64,000 bases of DNA from Amylostereum areolatum (GCA_012932865.1 SAXG01000021.1:186001-250000); one strand, 5' to 3'. Positions 46,112 to 58,440 are shown, numbered from the stretch's first letter. Notes: generated by a model from the sequence alone, not told the origin. Numbers and translations are program-made.

Positions 46112-48532
46112 CTATGCGAGTGCATATTCCCATTCCTTCAATCGCACATCTGCATCACTGCCCTCTGCTTCGACAATACGTATAACATCTGAATGTCTCG
46201 GGTGTACCTTGAAGTTGAACGGCGCAGGCCCTCTGGTGAGACCCTGGTTCGCGAATTCGTTACCCTTGGGGAGCACACCATCATCAGCAGGGAGAATGTC
46301 GAACGCCCACAAGAGCCTGTGCAGAAAGGGGGGTGAGTACTTTTAATAGTTGTTTACGAGGAATGATGTCTTACCTAGCGAGAACGATGAAGTTCGACTG
46401 CAGCGCGACGTGCATGCCCGGGCAAACGCGTCGCCCAAATCCGAAAGATATATTGAAGTCCGCGAGATGTGGCGGGAGTTTCTCGGGGCCTTGTTGAAGG
46501 AAGCGCTCTGGGCGGAACTCTCGCGGGTTTTCGAAGAGCTCCGGGTCTTTCACAATGGCACTAGGAGCAGACTTAGAGGGGATAAGACTTGGGTCATTGG
46601 GCAAAGACGCACTCGATGTTACCATACACGGTGGCTCCGGCAGGGATCTCATAGTGGCCGTAGCGGTCTGCACGTGTAGTGGCGTGAGGTACAGCAACCG
46701 GGACGACTGGCCAATACCTGGGGCAAAAATGAGGGGGAAGGAAGTTTTTCGAAGAGTAAACGTACCGAATGTACTCCTTGATGAATGCATTCAGGTAGGG
46801 CAGATGTTTTTCATCCTCAAAGGTGGGAAGACGAGATCGCCCCACGACCGTGTCCAGCTCGTCTTGAACCTTTTTGGCGATAGACGGGAAGAGCAAGGCG
46901 GCGACTACTGGCAGTGATCAGATACAATACTTCGCGCGGAGGTCGTTTACGCACTGATACCCCATTGTATGCTCGATAACGTTGTGTCGACACCGGCGCC
47001 GAAAGGTGCAGATAAGGCGTACGAGATCTCCACTTCGCTCAGTCCTTGACTTCCCTTTTCAGTGACACAGTATGACGCCATGCAATCTTTCGATGTGCCA
47101 GCCTCGATACGTTCTTTTGCGGCGCGAAAAAAAGACGTGTAAGTGGCCGTGTCCTTGGCCCGTAGGGCCTCGAGGGGAGGCAGAAAAGTCTGGAAGCGAC
47201 GCTACACACGGGGTCAGCCATTTCTGCCTGATACCCGATACGAGTGATGTTACCGGAAGGCGTAGCAGGAATGGATACTAAGGGGGAAAGTGATCAGCTT
47301 ATGAGTTTTCAGGAAGACTATGCCGACATACAGTTTCCACTGCATACTTTCCTGGGAGGCTGGAAGAAAGTGCTGAACAATAATGTTAGGCGCCCAAAGC
47401 GATGATGCTGACCTCGCACTGTGGGCGGGCAGATGCCTGTTAACACGACTGCATATCTTAGATTCAATGATCTTTACCTTGAAAATTCTTGTGGTACGAA
47501 CTGTCAGTTACTACCCACGAGTCCACTCCCTTCAAGCTTCAAGACTCACCAGCGAGTGACTCATAATTGACTTTCACCATCTCATCTTCCAAGTCTGTAA
47601 CACGACGACCATAGCATATTCCAAGCACGACCGAGGTGGCGAACCTAGACAATGCATTGTAAGTGAAAGGCAATCCAGAGGTTATTGTACCCCTCACCTT
47701 CGCAGTGACGCTGTTTGCTGGGCCGCATCTGCCATGAGATCGCGCAGAACGACGGTCGACTCGAGGGATTGATGGTCACGATACGCGTGAACAGCTCGGC
47801 CGTTCATACCTACATGTTGAATCTAACACAAAGCGATGCGCGAATAAATGGTTGCATTCCCACAGTGAGAGACGTGTAAGTACCTTTCGCCATTTCCTCC
47901 AGTGCTCACCGTAGGGCATGGATAGGCCCCTCATACCTCCCGACAGGATTTCATGGCTGATAAGGTCAAGTTGAGCTTGTGTTTTGCCGACTTGAAATGG
48001 AAATGATAGGCAACGCACGCAACTATCAGCCTTGGTCTGCTTGAATATATGTCTCCCTTCTTGTCCAGCAAGTCCGTCGTCAACTTAAGGCTGTTCAATA
48101 CTATCCTCACCACACCGTCACACACTCGTCCATCGGGATTCGAAAACAGAAAGAGCGGCGCTCACCGACGACAGTCTTTGTGCCCAGTTTGAATGAGAAG
48201 ATTGCGCCTGTATGTTCGGCGATTAACGCGCAAGAAATACGTCTGGGGCCACACGATTACTACGCACCATACTGCTTGTACCATCGACTGAACACAACGG
48301 ATGGCGAAGCTGTCCTCAACTCGGTTGACGCACCGTCCGGACCAGGGGGCAAGCGCGAGTCGTTGAACTTGACCACGGCGAAGATCGCAGTCAGCCATAC
48401 CACCAGCGCTCCCCAAAACATGGGAGATAGCGAGGAAAGAAACTCGGTGATGTTCTCCGGTGGCGATCCAGCCTGGCGTACGGGCGGCGCAAAACGGGGA
48501 ACTTTCAAGCTCATCTGACCGAAGGCATTCAT
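46112..48532 (-). CDS. Cytochrome P450 monooxygenase 2
   Basis: ER-bound haem-thiolate oxygenase. After about 35 polar residues there is one membrane anchor (SPMFWGALVVWLTAIFAVV) and the hinge SRLPPGP. Further on come EILSGGMRGLSMPYGEHWRKWRK (C-helix WxxxR type region), LRRFATSVVLGICYGRRV, the I-helix APFGAGVDTT at about 46985-47010, ExxR (KEYIRYWPV) near 46770, PERF (FRPERFL) near 46500, and the haem loop FGFGRRVCPG near 46425-46450 with Cys present. It ends at 46112. About 13 introns are needed. The stretch 47230-47500 (between the G-helix area and FQTFLPPLEAL) is poorly resolved, with very small exons and uncertain borders. It differs clearly from the P450 at 25.9 kb. Substrate unknown. 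It is convergent with the Zn2Cys6 gene. Confidence 0.86.
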
Positions 48533-49031
48533 GTTGAGTGAGGTGGTGGGTGATCGTGGCCGTCCGAAGGAAGGGGCGCGGGCGGCGGCAGCGTTGATGG
48601 AGTCTAATATGACGAAGACATCAAAGATGCCCTGAAAACTTGTAAGTATTATGGTGTCATTGGCATGCGGTCGAGCGATATGCAGTACATATCATGGTCT
48701 TGTAGGAACTTGATGAAGGCAGGTTGTGAAGGGTGAGATATACAATTTCGTAAGAAGCTCATTCTTTCGTAGATCGTCTTCCAAGTCAATTTCAGCCTGT
48801 TCACAACTGACGTATTTATGGGGTCCGCAAACAGCTGCCAGTGATCTTCGTCAACCCCCACCTGATTTCCATTAGCATAGAGATAATACAACAACATATT
48901 AAGATATCGCGAGCATTGTGGTCGATGACTACTGGTACAAGGTGGGTCCGAATCAGGATCAAAGTACCCGAGAGGCAAAACGACAAACGCACCAGCCTAC
49001 ACATCGCCGCGATACAGATGATTATAACAGA
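48533..49031. other. Intergenic, P450-2 promoter
   Basis: No supported gene. A 109-codon minus-strand frame (48649-48978) has no recognised features. Confidence 0.55.
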
Positions 49032-51560
49032 TTATAACCTTCCATCCACGAAATCCAATGCCGAGTCCAAGCCCTTCACAAATCGGTCAGGTTTGAACCG
49101 GAAACCCTCTTTCTTCTGACGTTTGGCGCCTTTGCTTCCAGCTGCCTCCACTTTGCCGGTAATCGTCGTCGTCATCGTTGTCGTTGTGTCATGACTGGCG
49201 GCACTCGCAGCAACGGCGGTCTTCGTGGACGTGTGCACGGATACAGGAATACTATCACCCCCACTGCTGCCTGGACCAGAGGCCACGCTGGGAGGTCCCG
49301 AAGATGTCGCCGTGGTGCTCGAAAGTTTGCTTGTTGTAGATGCCTTACGCACAAGTCCCACCGACCTTGATTTAGCTGAAGAAGGTCGATCGAGGGGCCC
49401 GTCCGTCGCAGGAAGGACGACGTCTGGTGCAGAGATGAGAGAATGTGAAGCAAAGCTTGATATCTGGGTATGTTCATCATCCCTATCCTTGCGTCGAGAT
49501 TTCTTCTCCTCCTTCTTTCCCTTGCCTTTGTTTGGCGAAACAAAGCCCTCCTGGACGACCTCCATGGCTCGAGGCATCCCCCGGCCGCGGCCATCCTCAT
49601 TCACTGCGGTTCGAGAATGCGCACGCACGACTCCGCCCACAGAAATAGTACTCGTCGTCATTCCTGAGGTTGGGAGGGGGAATATTGAAGGTGTGGTCAA
49701 CAAGGCTGGCCCGTCGGCTGACAGCGCGTCTTGGAACGGTCCCCGAAGGTGCAGCGGGATGCTTTGGATGTCATCGTCATATAACGGTGTCGGTAAAGCG
49801 ATTGGATCATGGCCAGGCGACTCCTCTGTTTGCTGAAACCATGATTGTGTGTCCGGACTGATGTCGGAACCTAGCGCGCCGAATGGACGAGGAGTGGTGG
49901 GCTCTGCCAGAGACGTTACACGACGCTGCCGAGGGAGGTCATTGATCCAAGAGTCCCACTCTAATTCGACTTCGTGCGTGTCCGCCAAGGGATCGATATC
50001 GAACTCAAGGGAAGACAGAGCTGGTTCGTGCGGAGGGGGAACAGGAATCGTCCTGGTCCTGGAGTGTTTGACGCCACATCAGCCAACTCATCGCCTGTCC
50101 AACATCGCCTAGGCCAGCTCGCTGAGCACGGGATGAGATGTTTCGTCGCCAGTCGGGATATGGACAAGGAGAGTGGGGCGAGTCGTTGGCGAATACTTCG
50201 GCGGTGTATGGTGGTGTGAGAAGGGAAGAGCTCGAGGTATCCCCGGGGACGAAGGAAGAGGTAATATTGTGAGGATGGTGTCGGTGTAAGACACGGAGAA
50301 GATTTGACTTCGCTACAGTCACGTAAGGAACACTATCCTATGGGTGAGAAGGACACGCACCATTATCCTCGAGCGCGTCGAGCACGAGCCATGTTCCATC
50401 CGAATCCGAATCCGAATCCACATCATACCAGAAGCTGCTGTTGTCCTTCGCACTCTTCACCTCTGCCATAGCGTCTGTCGCACCGCCGCTACTCCCCTTA
50501 CGAACTTTGATATCCTCTCTCGACCCTCGTGTCCAAGGACCGCCGCCATTCGACCCCTGCTCCATTTCCCGTCTGATAGGCGAGTTCGACCAAGGGTCGT
50601 TCCACGCCTCCGTCAACGGTGACATCGGCTCTTGAGCGGTAGAACAAAACTTGGCGCAAACGATATGTGGGCTGAGGAGGGAGTCAGCCGGGCCATGTAA
50701 GACGGTTTCGGGGCCACTGAGTGTTGTTAGCAAGTCGAGTGAGCATGTGTGTGTTGGCGTCGCGTCGGACTTTTCCTTGAAAAGATTGAGCATGCCTTGG
50801 TGCACTATTAACCACCGCTCCTTCCACTCGAGTTTGGTCTTCTTGCGCTTGCGAAGCGGTTGGCCAGGGCGGTCGGTCGGGCTGCGAGGTTGTCCATTGT
50901 CACGCGGACGTCGTATCTTCCCGTTATCGACCTTGGGCTTCGCGTCCTCGTGAGATATGACGCGTAGGGCTTTGACCTTGACCTCAAGGTACGGCTGAAT
51001 GTATTCGGTTGTATCGTCGCGAGGAAGGTTGATAATCGCGCCAGGGGGGTGAAGTTCCAGCAACTCATTCGGCTGAAGACGATACCACGAGAGAGTGTAA
51101 TCGTCCTCGAGGAGCTGGCCAGTAGAGAATGCTACGAGAGAGTGGTAGGAAGTGGGCGGAGGAGAGCCTCCGAGGTCGCGGTCGTTACTCCATAGTTTGG
51201 GACGGATGTATTTATCGTCGACAGATACTTCGTCGTCATTGTCCTCCTCCTCATCGCTGTCGCCGTTGTTGGACCGGTCAAGAGAGTATCGTGATGGACC
51301 GGTGGACGCGAATGTGATGGGGGAGACTGGGCGGTTTCGAGGAGGGAAATACTGTTGTCCGCCTGTATCCTTCCCATTGACTTTTGACAGAACGTATTGC
51401 TTCAGCTCAGCGACCTTCCAGCTCGGGTCGAAGCGTGTAAGAAGCCATTGATCGGAGGCGACTATGGACGCAGTAAGGACGTCCGTGGACCCAGAGCAAA
51501 AACAGAACACAGACCTATTCTACACGCGATAGGGACGTGTTGCAGCTCGTCGGAGAGCAT
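49032..51560 (-). CDS. PH-domain protein, large and low-complexity
   Basis: Likely membrane- or signalling-associated protein of unknown role. The N-terminal half reads LTASIVASDQWLLTRFDP and VAELKQYVLSKV (a ubiquitin-like or RBD-like fold is possible). An acidic, Ser-rich insert and a conserved block around LLEDDYTLSWYRLQPNELLELH follow. A pleckstrin-homology core starts at KLEWKERWLIVHQGMLNLFKE. A 47-nt intron at about 50313-50360 leads to a second PH-associated part (DWRRNISSRAQRAGLGDVGQAMSWLMWRQT). The C-terminal 300 residues are disordered and Ser/Thr-rich, ending in a basic block and DSALDFVDGRL. One extra base sits at about 50002-50016, between the SWLMWRQT exon and FDIDPLADTHEVELEW. 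The start is uncertain: ATG at 51560 opens a plausible frame (MLSDELQHVP) that does not join the main frame without a shift. Confidence 0.72.
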
Positions 51561-52498
51561 GTCGATGGAAAATCAGGGGCATGCACAAAAATGGGATGAG
51601 GTTGAAGGTGAAGAGAAACGAGAACAATCAGCAACTGGCCCTTAGGCGGGAAATCAAACGTCTCCCTGACGGGTATATAACGGTAGATGCTGAGATGACC
51701 GAAGAATATAAGTATACTCAAACGGAGGTCTGATATTTCTCATGCCAATAATGATCACTCGGAATCGCCAGCGACTACGATTCAGCGAGTCGTAATCGAC
51801 ATTGCATATTCGCAGGCCTACTCGGCCCTCAGCGACTTGCTTCCTACGCCCCCAAGGACTCCAGCTCTGAACCCTCAAGGAACAGAACAACCCACTCTGC
51901 TATCGAAATGGCAGATTGCCAAGAGAGCCCGACACGAGCGAGAGCATTTGGGACCGTCACAAACCCCTCTAGGCATCCCGGCTACAGTTTTCCTACTATC
52001 GGACTGCGAGTTGAATCTTCTACACTTCATGCTTAGTACTTAGTTATGCTTATTTGTTGCTTATTTGAATACAATCACCACAGCCTTGCTACTTGAATGA
52101 GTGCAATGCATGGGTCTATGCTAGTGTAACAGAATGTAACAACTTTGTAAGGGAGGTTTGTTTCCAATTGGTGGCAAGACTCGACGGATTCAACCCACGA
52201 CGTTGACAGTCAAGATCAACTTTGTTCAAATGTTGCGAGACGACACTGGTACATACTTACGGCCGATCAGTAAAGACAAAATCCAAGCCAAGGAGTCAGC
52301 ATGAAAGATATGAACAATGCGCGGATTCGAACATGAAGAACATGAGGAAGATGCGGTCATTTGACGAGGCCACGTATAAATCCCGTTTCTGCATGCTTGT
52401 ACAATATCATTTCTGGGGCAGCAAAGTGGTGTGGCATGAGGATACAAGACATATGCGATGCGAGGGACCATAGAGGAGAAAACAACGAAAGGGAAAGA
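51561..52498. other. Intergenic, PH gene promoter and P1 3' flank
   Basis: No supported gene. A TATATAAC element at 51674-51681 reads as a weak TATA box on either strand. The plus-strand frame at 51837-52043 has no features. Confidence 0.5.
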
Positions 52499-53084
52499 TC
52501 AGTCGAACAGACCGAAGCCCTACGGATCTCAAGTCAGCAAACATAGGCAACAAGTCAACACAATTACACACCATGTCATCGTCTGAATCCTCCTTCTCCT
52601 CCTCCTTCTCCTCTGCTGGTGCAGCCTCGGCAGCAGCAGCGGCACCGCCAGCGGCAAGCAGGGCCGGCACCTACAGCAGGCGCACCACCGCCGGCACCGA
52701 CATTTGAGAGGAGATCCTTCACATCCTTGCCCTCAAGCGCCTTCGCAAGGAGCGTTGCCCAAATGGGCTCGAGCTCAACACCGGCCGCGTTCGTCAGAGC
52801 GACGATTTTGTCGGACTAGAGCAAGGCTGGTCAATATCAAATCGCTGAATGCAGCGGAGGGGGCATACTGAAATTTCAATCCCATCGTCAGCGAGAATGA
52901 GTGCTGCGTAAGTTGCGGCGAGTTCGATGGAGGCCTGAAGACGGGGGAGAAAAGTTAGTTTTGCGTGTGCTGCTTCCGACGTCATCCACTCCTTCGTTAA
53001 CCAATCCACCCTTTCTCGCTAATTCACTGGCCGTGATTCTCGCCATACAAGGTCTTCCAGAGACAATGAGTCCAGACTTACCAT
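52499..53084 (-). CDS. 60S acidic ribosomal protein P1 (one-base overrun)
   Basis: Stalk protein of the large ribosomal subunit that recruits translation factors. Four exons: the ATG alone (53082-53084), [21 protein letters not shown] (52869-52934), [20 protein letters not shown] through the acidic tail (about 52563-52815), and GFGLFD with the stop (52499-52519). The tail [20 protein letters not shown] is the diagnostic P1/P2 ending, and the first exons fix it as P1. The Ala-rich hinge changes frame: APAVGAGP and LAAGGAAAA are read in frames that differ by one extra base within 52651-52670 (a doubled T in CTGCTTGCC would explain it). P1 is highly conserved and normally important for growth, so the break is more likely an error than a true loss. 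Confidence 0.9.
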
Positions 53085-53580
53085 TTGGACGGTGCTTGAC
53101 GGATCGAACGGTCGTAGATGGGTTGGGCGATGAGGAAGGTTGTATCAACCGTTGGTGCTTTCGGCACAGGCGCCCCGCGAGCGCCTATCACGTGACTCGT
53201 CGCGTTGGAAATTGACAAAGATTGGAATAAGCGATTGTAAGCGCATACCTGCGCATACTCGGTACTGGCGCTTGAACCATCATTAAGAGTCAATTTTGTG
53301 CCATGAGTACGTGGTAGTGAATACGATACAACTATTTCGCAGCCTAGAACGGGAGCAACAACAAGCTGGAACCTGAAATAGGTTCCAAACTCTGAGATCT
53401 GAGGGCCAGCTGAGGGCGCGAAGGAGGCCGAAAGCGGATACACGTTCCCACGGATATGGTTTGCGCGTATTTGTAGTGCCACGTCGGGCATGTCGCGAGT
53501 GTGCTGGCTAAAGTCGCATCCCAACTTGTGTCCTCTCCACCTCCCTCTTCCCTGTCGCTCCTTGACGATCTTCTTCAGTC
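53085..53580. promoter_or_regulatory. Bidirectional promoter, P1 / Sec61
   Basis: The 496 bp between divergent P1 and Sec61 start codons must hold both promoters. A CACGTGA element lies at 53189-53195. A minus-strand open frame (53078-53524) spans most of it; I regard this as chance because it runs into the P1 leader and shows no family features. Confidence 0.55.
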
Positions 53581-55399
53581 ATGAGCGGGTGTAAGTCTCT
53601 AATACGGCTCCGCGGTTGTGCTCCACTCATGCTCTTGTAGTTCGGTTTTTGAATCTCGTCCGCCCTTTCCTTCCTATCCTGCCAGAGGTATCGTCACCCG
53701 ACCGCAAGGTATGTGTTCTTCATCCACCTTTCCGCGCATTCTTCTCTTACGCGTAGGCTCAGGTCGCTTTCAACACCAAAGTGCTATGGACCGCCGTCAC
53801 TCTGCTTATCTTCTTGGTTTGCTCCCAAGTACCCCTCTACGGCATCATGTCCTCCGACTCGTCCGACCCTCTGTACTGGATGCGCGTAATCCTCGCCTCC
53901 AACCGCGGAACGCTTATGGAACTAGGCATTACTCCCATCATCACCTCCGGAATGATTATGCAACTCCTGGCTGGTGCCAATCTCATTGAAGTTGACTTTT
54001 CTTTGAAAGAGGACCGCGCACTTTTCAGCGGTGCCCAAAAGTGTGAGTCGCGTTTCATCTGTCTCGGGGTGCGAAGGTGCAGCAAAGAGCTGTCAGTGGG
54101 CTGGGAAATGTCGTGGCACGCGAAGCATCATGTGAACGCGTTTTACTGACACGTCACGCAGTGTTCGCCCTCATTATTGCCCTCGGTCAAGCCACCGTAT
54201 ACGTGTTGACTGGTCTTTATGGCCAGCCGAGCGACCTCGGTGCCGGTGTCTGCTTACTCCTTATCATTCAACTCGTCGTCGCGGCCCTCATCGTCATCCT
54301 ACTTGACGAGCTCCTGCAGAAGGGTTACGGTCTCGGATCCGGTATCTCCCTCTTCATCGCCACCAACATCTGCGAATCCATTGTTTGGAAGGCATTTTCG
54401 CCGACGACGATCAACACCGGCCGTGGACCTGAGTTTGAAGGGGCGATCGTCTCCCTCTTCCACCTTCTTTTCACTTGGAACGACAAAGGTCGCGCATTGC
54501 GCGAGGCCTTCTGGCGCGAACGCTTGCCGAACGTTATGAACCTCATCGCGACACTCGCCGTGTTCGCCGTGGTCATTTACCTCCAGGGCTTCCGCATCGA
54601 AATACCCGTCAAATCCAACCGCTTCCGTGGCCAGCGCGGATCGTACCCTGTCAAACTCTTCTACACCTCTAACATGCCGATCATGCTCCAGAGTGCTCTC
54701 ACATCCAACGTGTTCATCCTCTCCCAGATGCTTTCGAACCGTTTCCCGGACAACTTCCTCATCCGCCTCCTTGGTGTGTGGGAACCTATTGAAGGTTCGC
54801 CCCAGCTCGAGGCTGTGGCTGGTATTGCGTACTACATGTCGCCTCCGCACACTCTCGCGGCCGCCCTCCTCGATCCCATCCACACCATTGTATACATCGC
54901 GTTCATGGTATCTGCCTGTGCGCTTTTCTCCAAGACTTGGATCGAAGTTTCCGGCAGCGGTCCTCGCGATATCGCTAAGCAGCTTAAGGACCAACAGCTG
55001 GTATATTTTTCGTATGCACTGACTCGGCCCACGACTGACAATTGTGCAGGTTATGGCCGGTCATCGGGAGGGCTCCATGTACAAGGAATTGAAGCGAGTT
55101 GTACCTACCGCAGCTGCGCTTGGTGGTGCCATCCTAGGCCTGCTCTCTGTCACAGCAGATCTTATGGGTGCCATTGGCAGTGGAACTGGTATCCTGATGG
55201 CCGTTACCATTATTTATAGCTGTGCGTACCATTCTGTGAACCAGCTGTGCATCCACTGACGTCTTCCTTCAATCATTCAGATTGGGAGATCGGTATGAAG
55301 GTAGGCATTCTCACTGTTTCGATCGTCGGTTCCATTTTCTGATATGATGTACAGGAATCGGCGGGCACTGAGATGTCCGGGCTGGCGGATTTCATTTGA
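53581..55399 (+). CDS. Sec61 alpha, protein-conducting channel of the ER
   Basis: Central subunit of the Sec61 translocon, which moves nascent secretory and membrane proteins into or across the ER membrane. Seven exons: 53581-53590, 53641-53708, 53763-54042, 54162-55000, 55049-55221, 55281-55300 and 55355-55399. The start [20 protein letters not shown] and the plug-region SQVPLYGI are classic. Then come [77 protein letters not shown], and a C-terminus [20 protein letters not shown] through [14 protein letters not shown]. Ten membrane segments are expected and visible. The first exon is 10 nt and the sixth 20 nt. The frame is perfect throughout. Confidence 0.97.
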
Positions 55400-55854
55400 A
55401 CGGGTACCACGGCGGTGGAGGGTTGCGTCCATAGACGCTCACAAGTATATTAAAGGTCGATGGCAGGCCAGCGTCGGTAATGTATATTGGGAATATTTGC
55501 TATGTGCGCTGCTGTGTGTTTTGTGCTTAGCGATGCCAATTCAAAAGCCTTGAGCGCATCGCCCAGGATGCGCTCCAAGACCGTCTTGCTCTTCATTACT
55601 TAGTCTCAGTCAATCGGTGAACGGCCAGTGGGGAATGGCCAGTGGGGCGGAGTCATGAGTAGCCAATGACGTGCGCGTCGACGGGACGCGTCATGGACTG
55701 CGAGCTCCTTCCGCATATTAGCATCCTTTCTTCCTGTTTCCTTCGCGCGCGTCATCCATGCGCTCACCCATCTACTCATCCTCCATAAAGGTTGTGCACG
55801 ACTGGGGTTCAAGCCACTTTCTTCGGTTTCCTCTTTCTCCCCGTCAACTTCACC
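55400..55854. other. Intergenic, Sec61 to HAM1-like gene
   Basis: No gene. It holds the short repeat GGCCAGTGGGG-AATGGCCAGTGGGG near 55623-55648, upstream of the next gene. Confidence 0.55.
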
Positions 55855-58440
55855 ATGGACAAGGCTTCCTCAGTTCTCGCGGCTATCAACGCTGACAAGC
55901 AGCCCACCCAGCAGCAGACGAGCGCTTGGATCGACCGTTTTCTCGCGTCGCCACTTATACAAATCGAAGGAGGAGACGGTGGTGGACTTCTCAGCGATAA
56001 CGGGAAGAAACTCGCTCAAGACATACGTTCTATTCTCGAGGCTTACAATACCTACGCCGCTCACAAGAACAGTGAGCTGCGCATCACTGTGTAAGGGCGT
56101 GTTGCTGATAATCAATATAGGCGACGACCAGTTCCAGGAAGCGCTGTGGCATCTCCGGAAAGCCGAGATCGCAGATACCTCGCTCGACGTCGATGTTCCG
56201 GCGGACAAGCAGGATGCTAAGCGCGACATGCGAGCCATCGCATCTTCCTTGCGCACATCTCTCGAAGTACTTTGGACGAGCGCTACCGCGGAGGGCTCCG
56301 GCGTCTTCTCAGATTTCACTTCGTTTGCCCGCTTGACGCTCGCCGATACTGCAGAACTCTTTGGGGAGAAGGCGAACCAGGCTGCGGACAGCTTGCGCAA
56401 CGTGGAAGAGGAGGTGCAGCAGGGGGGGCGCAACGTGATGGGCGTGAAGAGCCAGACAGAGGAGCAGATAATGGGAGGAGACGCAAGAGCCAAGTTCGAA
56501 TTGGGCATGGATACGGCGAAGGAGTATGGATCTTCGGTCATAGGCGTTGGACAAGATGCTTCGGCCACTGGCGAAAGACGTCGCCAACAAGTCGGGAAAT
56601 CGCCTGCGAGAGGCGGCTGGACGGGTATGTAGTTTGACTCATTCATAACCGGGTCTTCGTTAACCTCGCTCGTAGATTGCTAAGCGCGCACAAGAAGACA
56701 ATGAGTATCGCCAGTCGCTTGAGGTCATCTTCGATCTCCTCCAAAAGTGGGTTAACGTTACGGGGGATGCTGCCGCAAACGTCACCGAGTCGACATCCCT
56801 CGAGAGCCTCATCAACGATCCTACCCCCGACCAGCATCTCATCAAGGCTCTACGCTGCATTCGTCAACTCGCAGAAAACGTTGCCGGCGGTATGAGCATG
56901 GACGGACCTGTCAAGGCGCTCCAGGCTTGCGTCGTGGACATACTGCGAAGATGCCGACATCCAGGGTTGGGTGACCGACTTCCTCGCATACCTCAAGAAA
57001 AACATGCAATCTGTTGGTCAGGCCGACTCAAAAGAAACTGAAGAGGAGCGTCTGCGCTTGAAGCGTCGTTGGGTCGAACTTACAGACGCCAATTCCCCTA
57101 AGGGGAAAAAATGGAAAGACGACGCGTCCGTATTTCGGAACGAGATGCGTGCGTTCCAGAGGCGTATGGACAACGATCCCGATCTCCAAGCGGTACGGAA
57201 GGCGCACTACCGGCTCGGCACAGACCTCGAGGAAACCCTCGTGGATGTCTCTGCTCTAGGTGTGCAATCCTCGATCGACAATGCGGCATGGTTGTGGCAG
57301 GATCTTTTCAACGCCTACATTCCTCGATTCCTTGGCATGTTGAAGCACGTTCCTATCCCGAGGTACGTTTCAAGTTTGTCGTGAATCCGCTCAGTGCCTA
57401 ACCTCCCTCCCCCCTATAGGACGGAGTACAAAGACCCCGAGACTGAATTTGTCCTCGAGAATCTCGACATCTCATCTCTTTCCCTCCTCCCGGGCCATGC
57501 TTATATTCGTAACATCACCAACGTCGACATCACCGCGCCCGAGAATGGTCCCGCTACAACATCAGTGGGCTCGCTCACACACGTCCATCTCAAGGGTCTG
57601 CAGATGAAGTTAGAGGAGATATCCTTCTATTACCTCGACAAGACCGCCACTCTAGGTCCATCCGAGTTCAAGGGCATCGTTGGTGTGACGCTCCCGCCAC
57701 AGGGCATCGACATCGACATCAAATTCCGTCTTCTACCCAGTTCCCCCGAGGGCCTGAAGCAGCGTCAGCAATCTGCTGCCTACCATCGTGTTGAGCGCGT
57801 CGACGTATCTATCAACGAAGACACGGAGTTCGTGGTCAAGGAGTCCAACCACCCGGTTTTGCTGACAGTCTTCAAGCCCATCCTTAACTCCCGTCTTCGC
57901 AACACGCTTCAAACAGTACTGCGGGAACAGGTTCGGAGCGTCCTCGAGTCCGTGGACTCCATAATGTATGACGTCGCGGAGCGTACTCAAGTGTTTGCGG
58001 ATGCTGGTGTGAGCCGTGGGCCAGCGCTTTCGGCAGCCTTCTGGAGCGAACTTGGGCGACTGCAGAGACTGCCTGGTGGTTTGATGAGTGGATGGCGCGC
58101 GACGGGCACTGGTCTAGTGAAGGAGATGGGCGATTCAAGCTCCGGTGCGGCGTTGGCGATGGGCGCCGAACCCCAAATCCTTTCGCCCGAGCAGCGTGGG
58201 CCGATCGGCACGATGTCGGAACCCCTTGCGGACAAGGCCCAGCGGGTCGTACGTGAGGGTGCAGAGCAGATGGACGTGGACGTGCACGCAGACGCGTCGA
58301 ATGTACGCGACCAGGCCAAGGAAGGGGTAGAGGAAGTACGGAAGGCGACGAAGGAGGGCATCCGACAGGTCCGGGCGTTCAAAGAGCTGGTCGAAGAAAA
58401 GCAGGCAGTAGAGGCGAAGAAGGCAGGGTTGGAAGTCTGA
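55855..58440 (+). CDS. HAM1-like protein (N- and C-terminal HAM1 regions)
   Basis: Fungal protein of unclear function; the C-terminal region resembles the HAM1-like domain, whose fold suggests lipid binding (family recalled, not searched). Exons 55855-56071, 56121-56624, 56676-57362 and 57420-58440. The N-terminal part is helical and rich in charged residues (MDKASSVLAAINADKQPTQ, LRTSLEVLW). The C-terminal part reads ENLDISSLSLLPGHAYIRNI, HLKGLQMKLEEISFYYLDK, PPQGIDIDIKFRL, YHRVERVDVSINED and NHPVLLTVFKPI. A Gln/Lys-rich amphipathic tail ends at 58440. Two one-base overruns: about 56556-56575 (before KDVANKSGNRLREAAGR) and about 56938-56956 (before CEDADIQGWVTDFL). All other junctions are clean. 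Confidence 0.82.

Noticed and set aside
53078..53524. 149-codon open frame on the minus strand between P1 and Sec61
   Set aside because: It covers the shared promoter, runs in the P1 direction into the P1 leader and has no family features.
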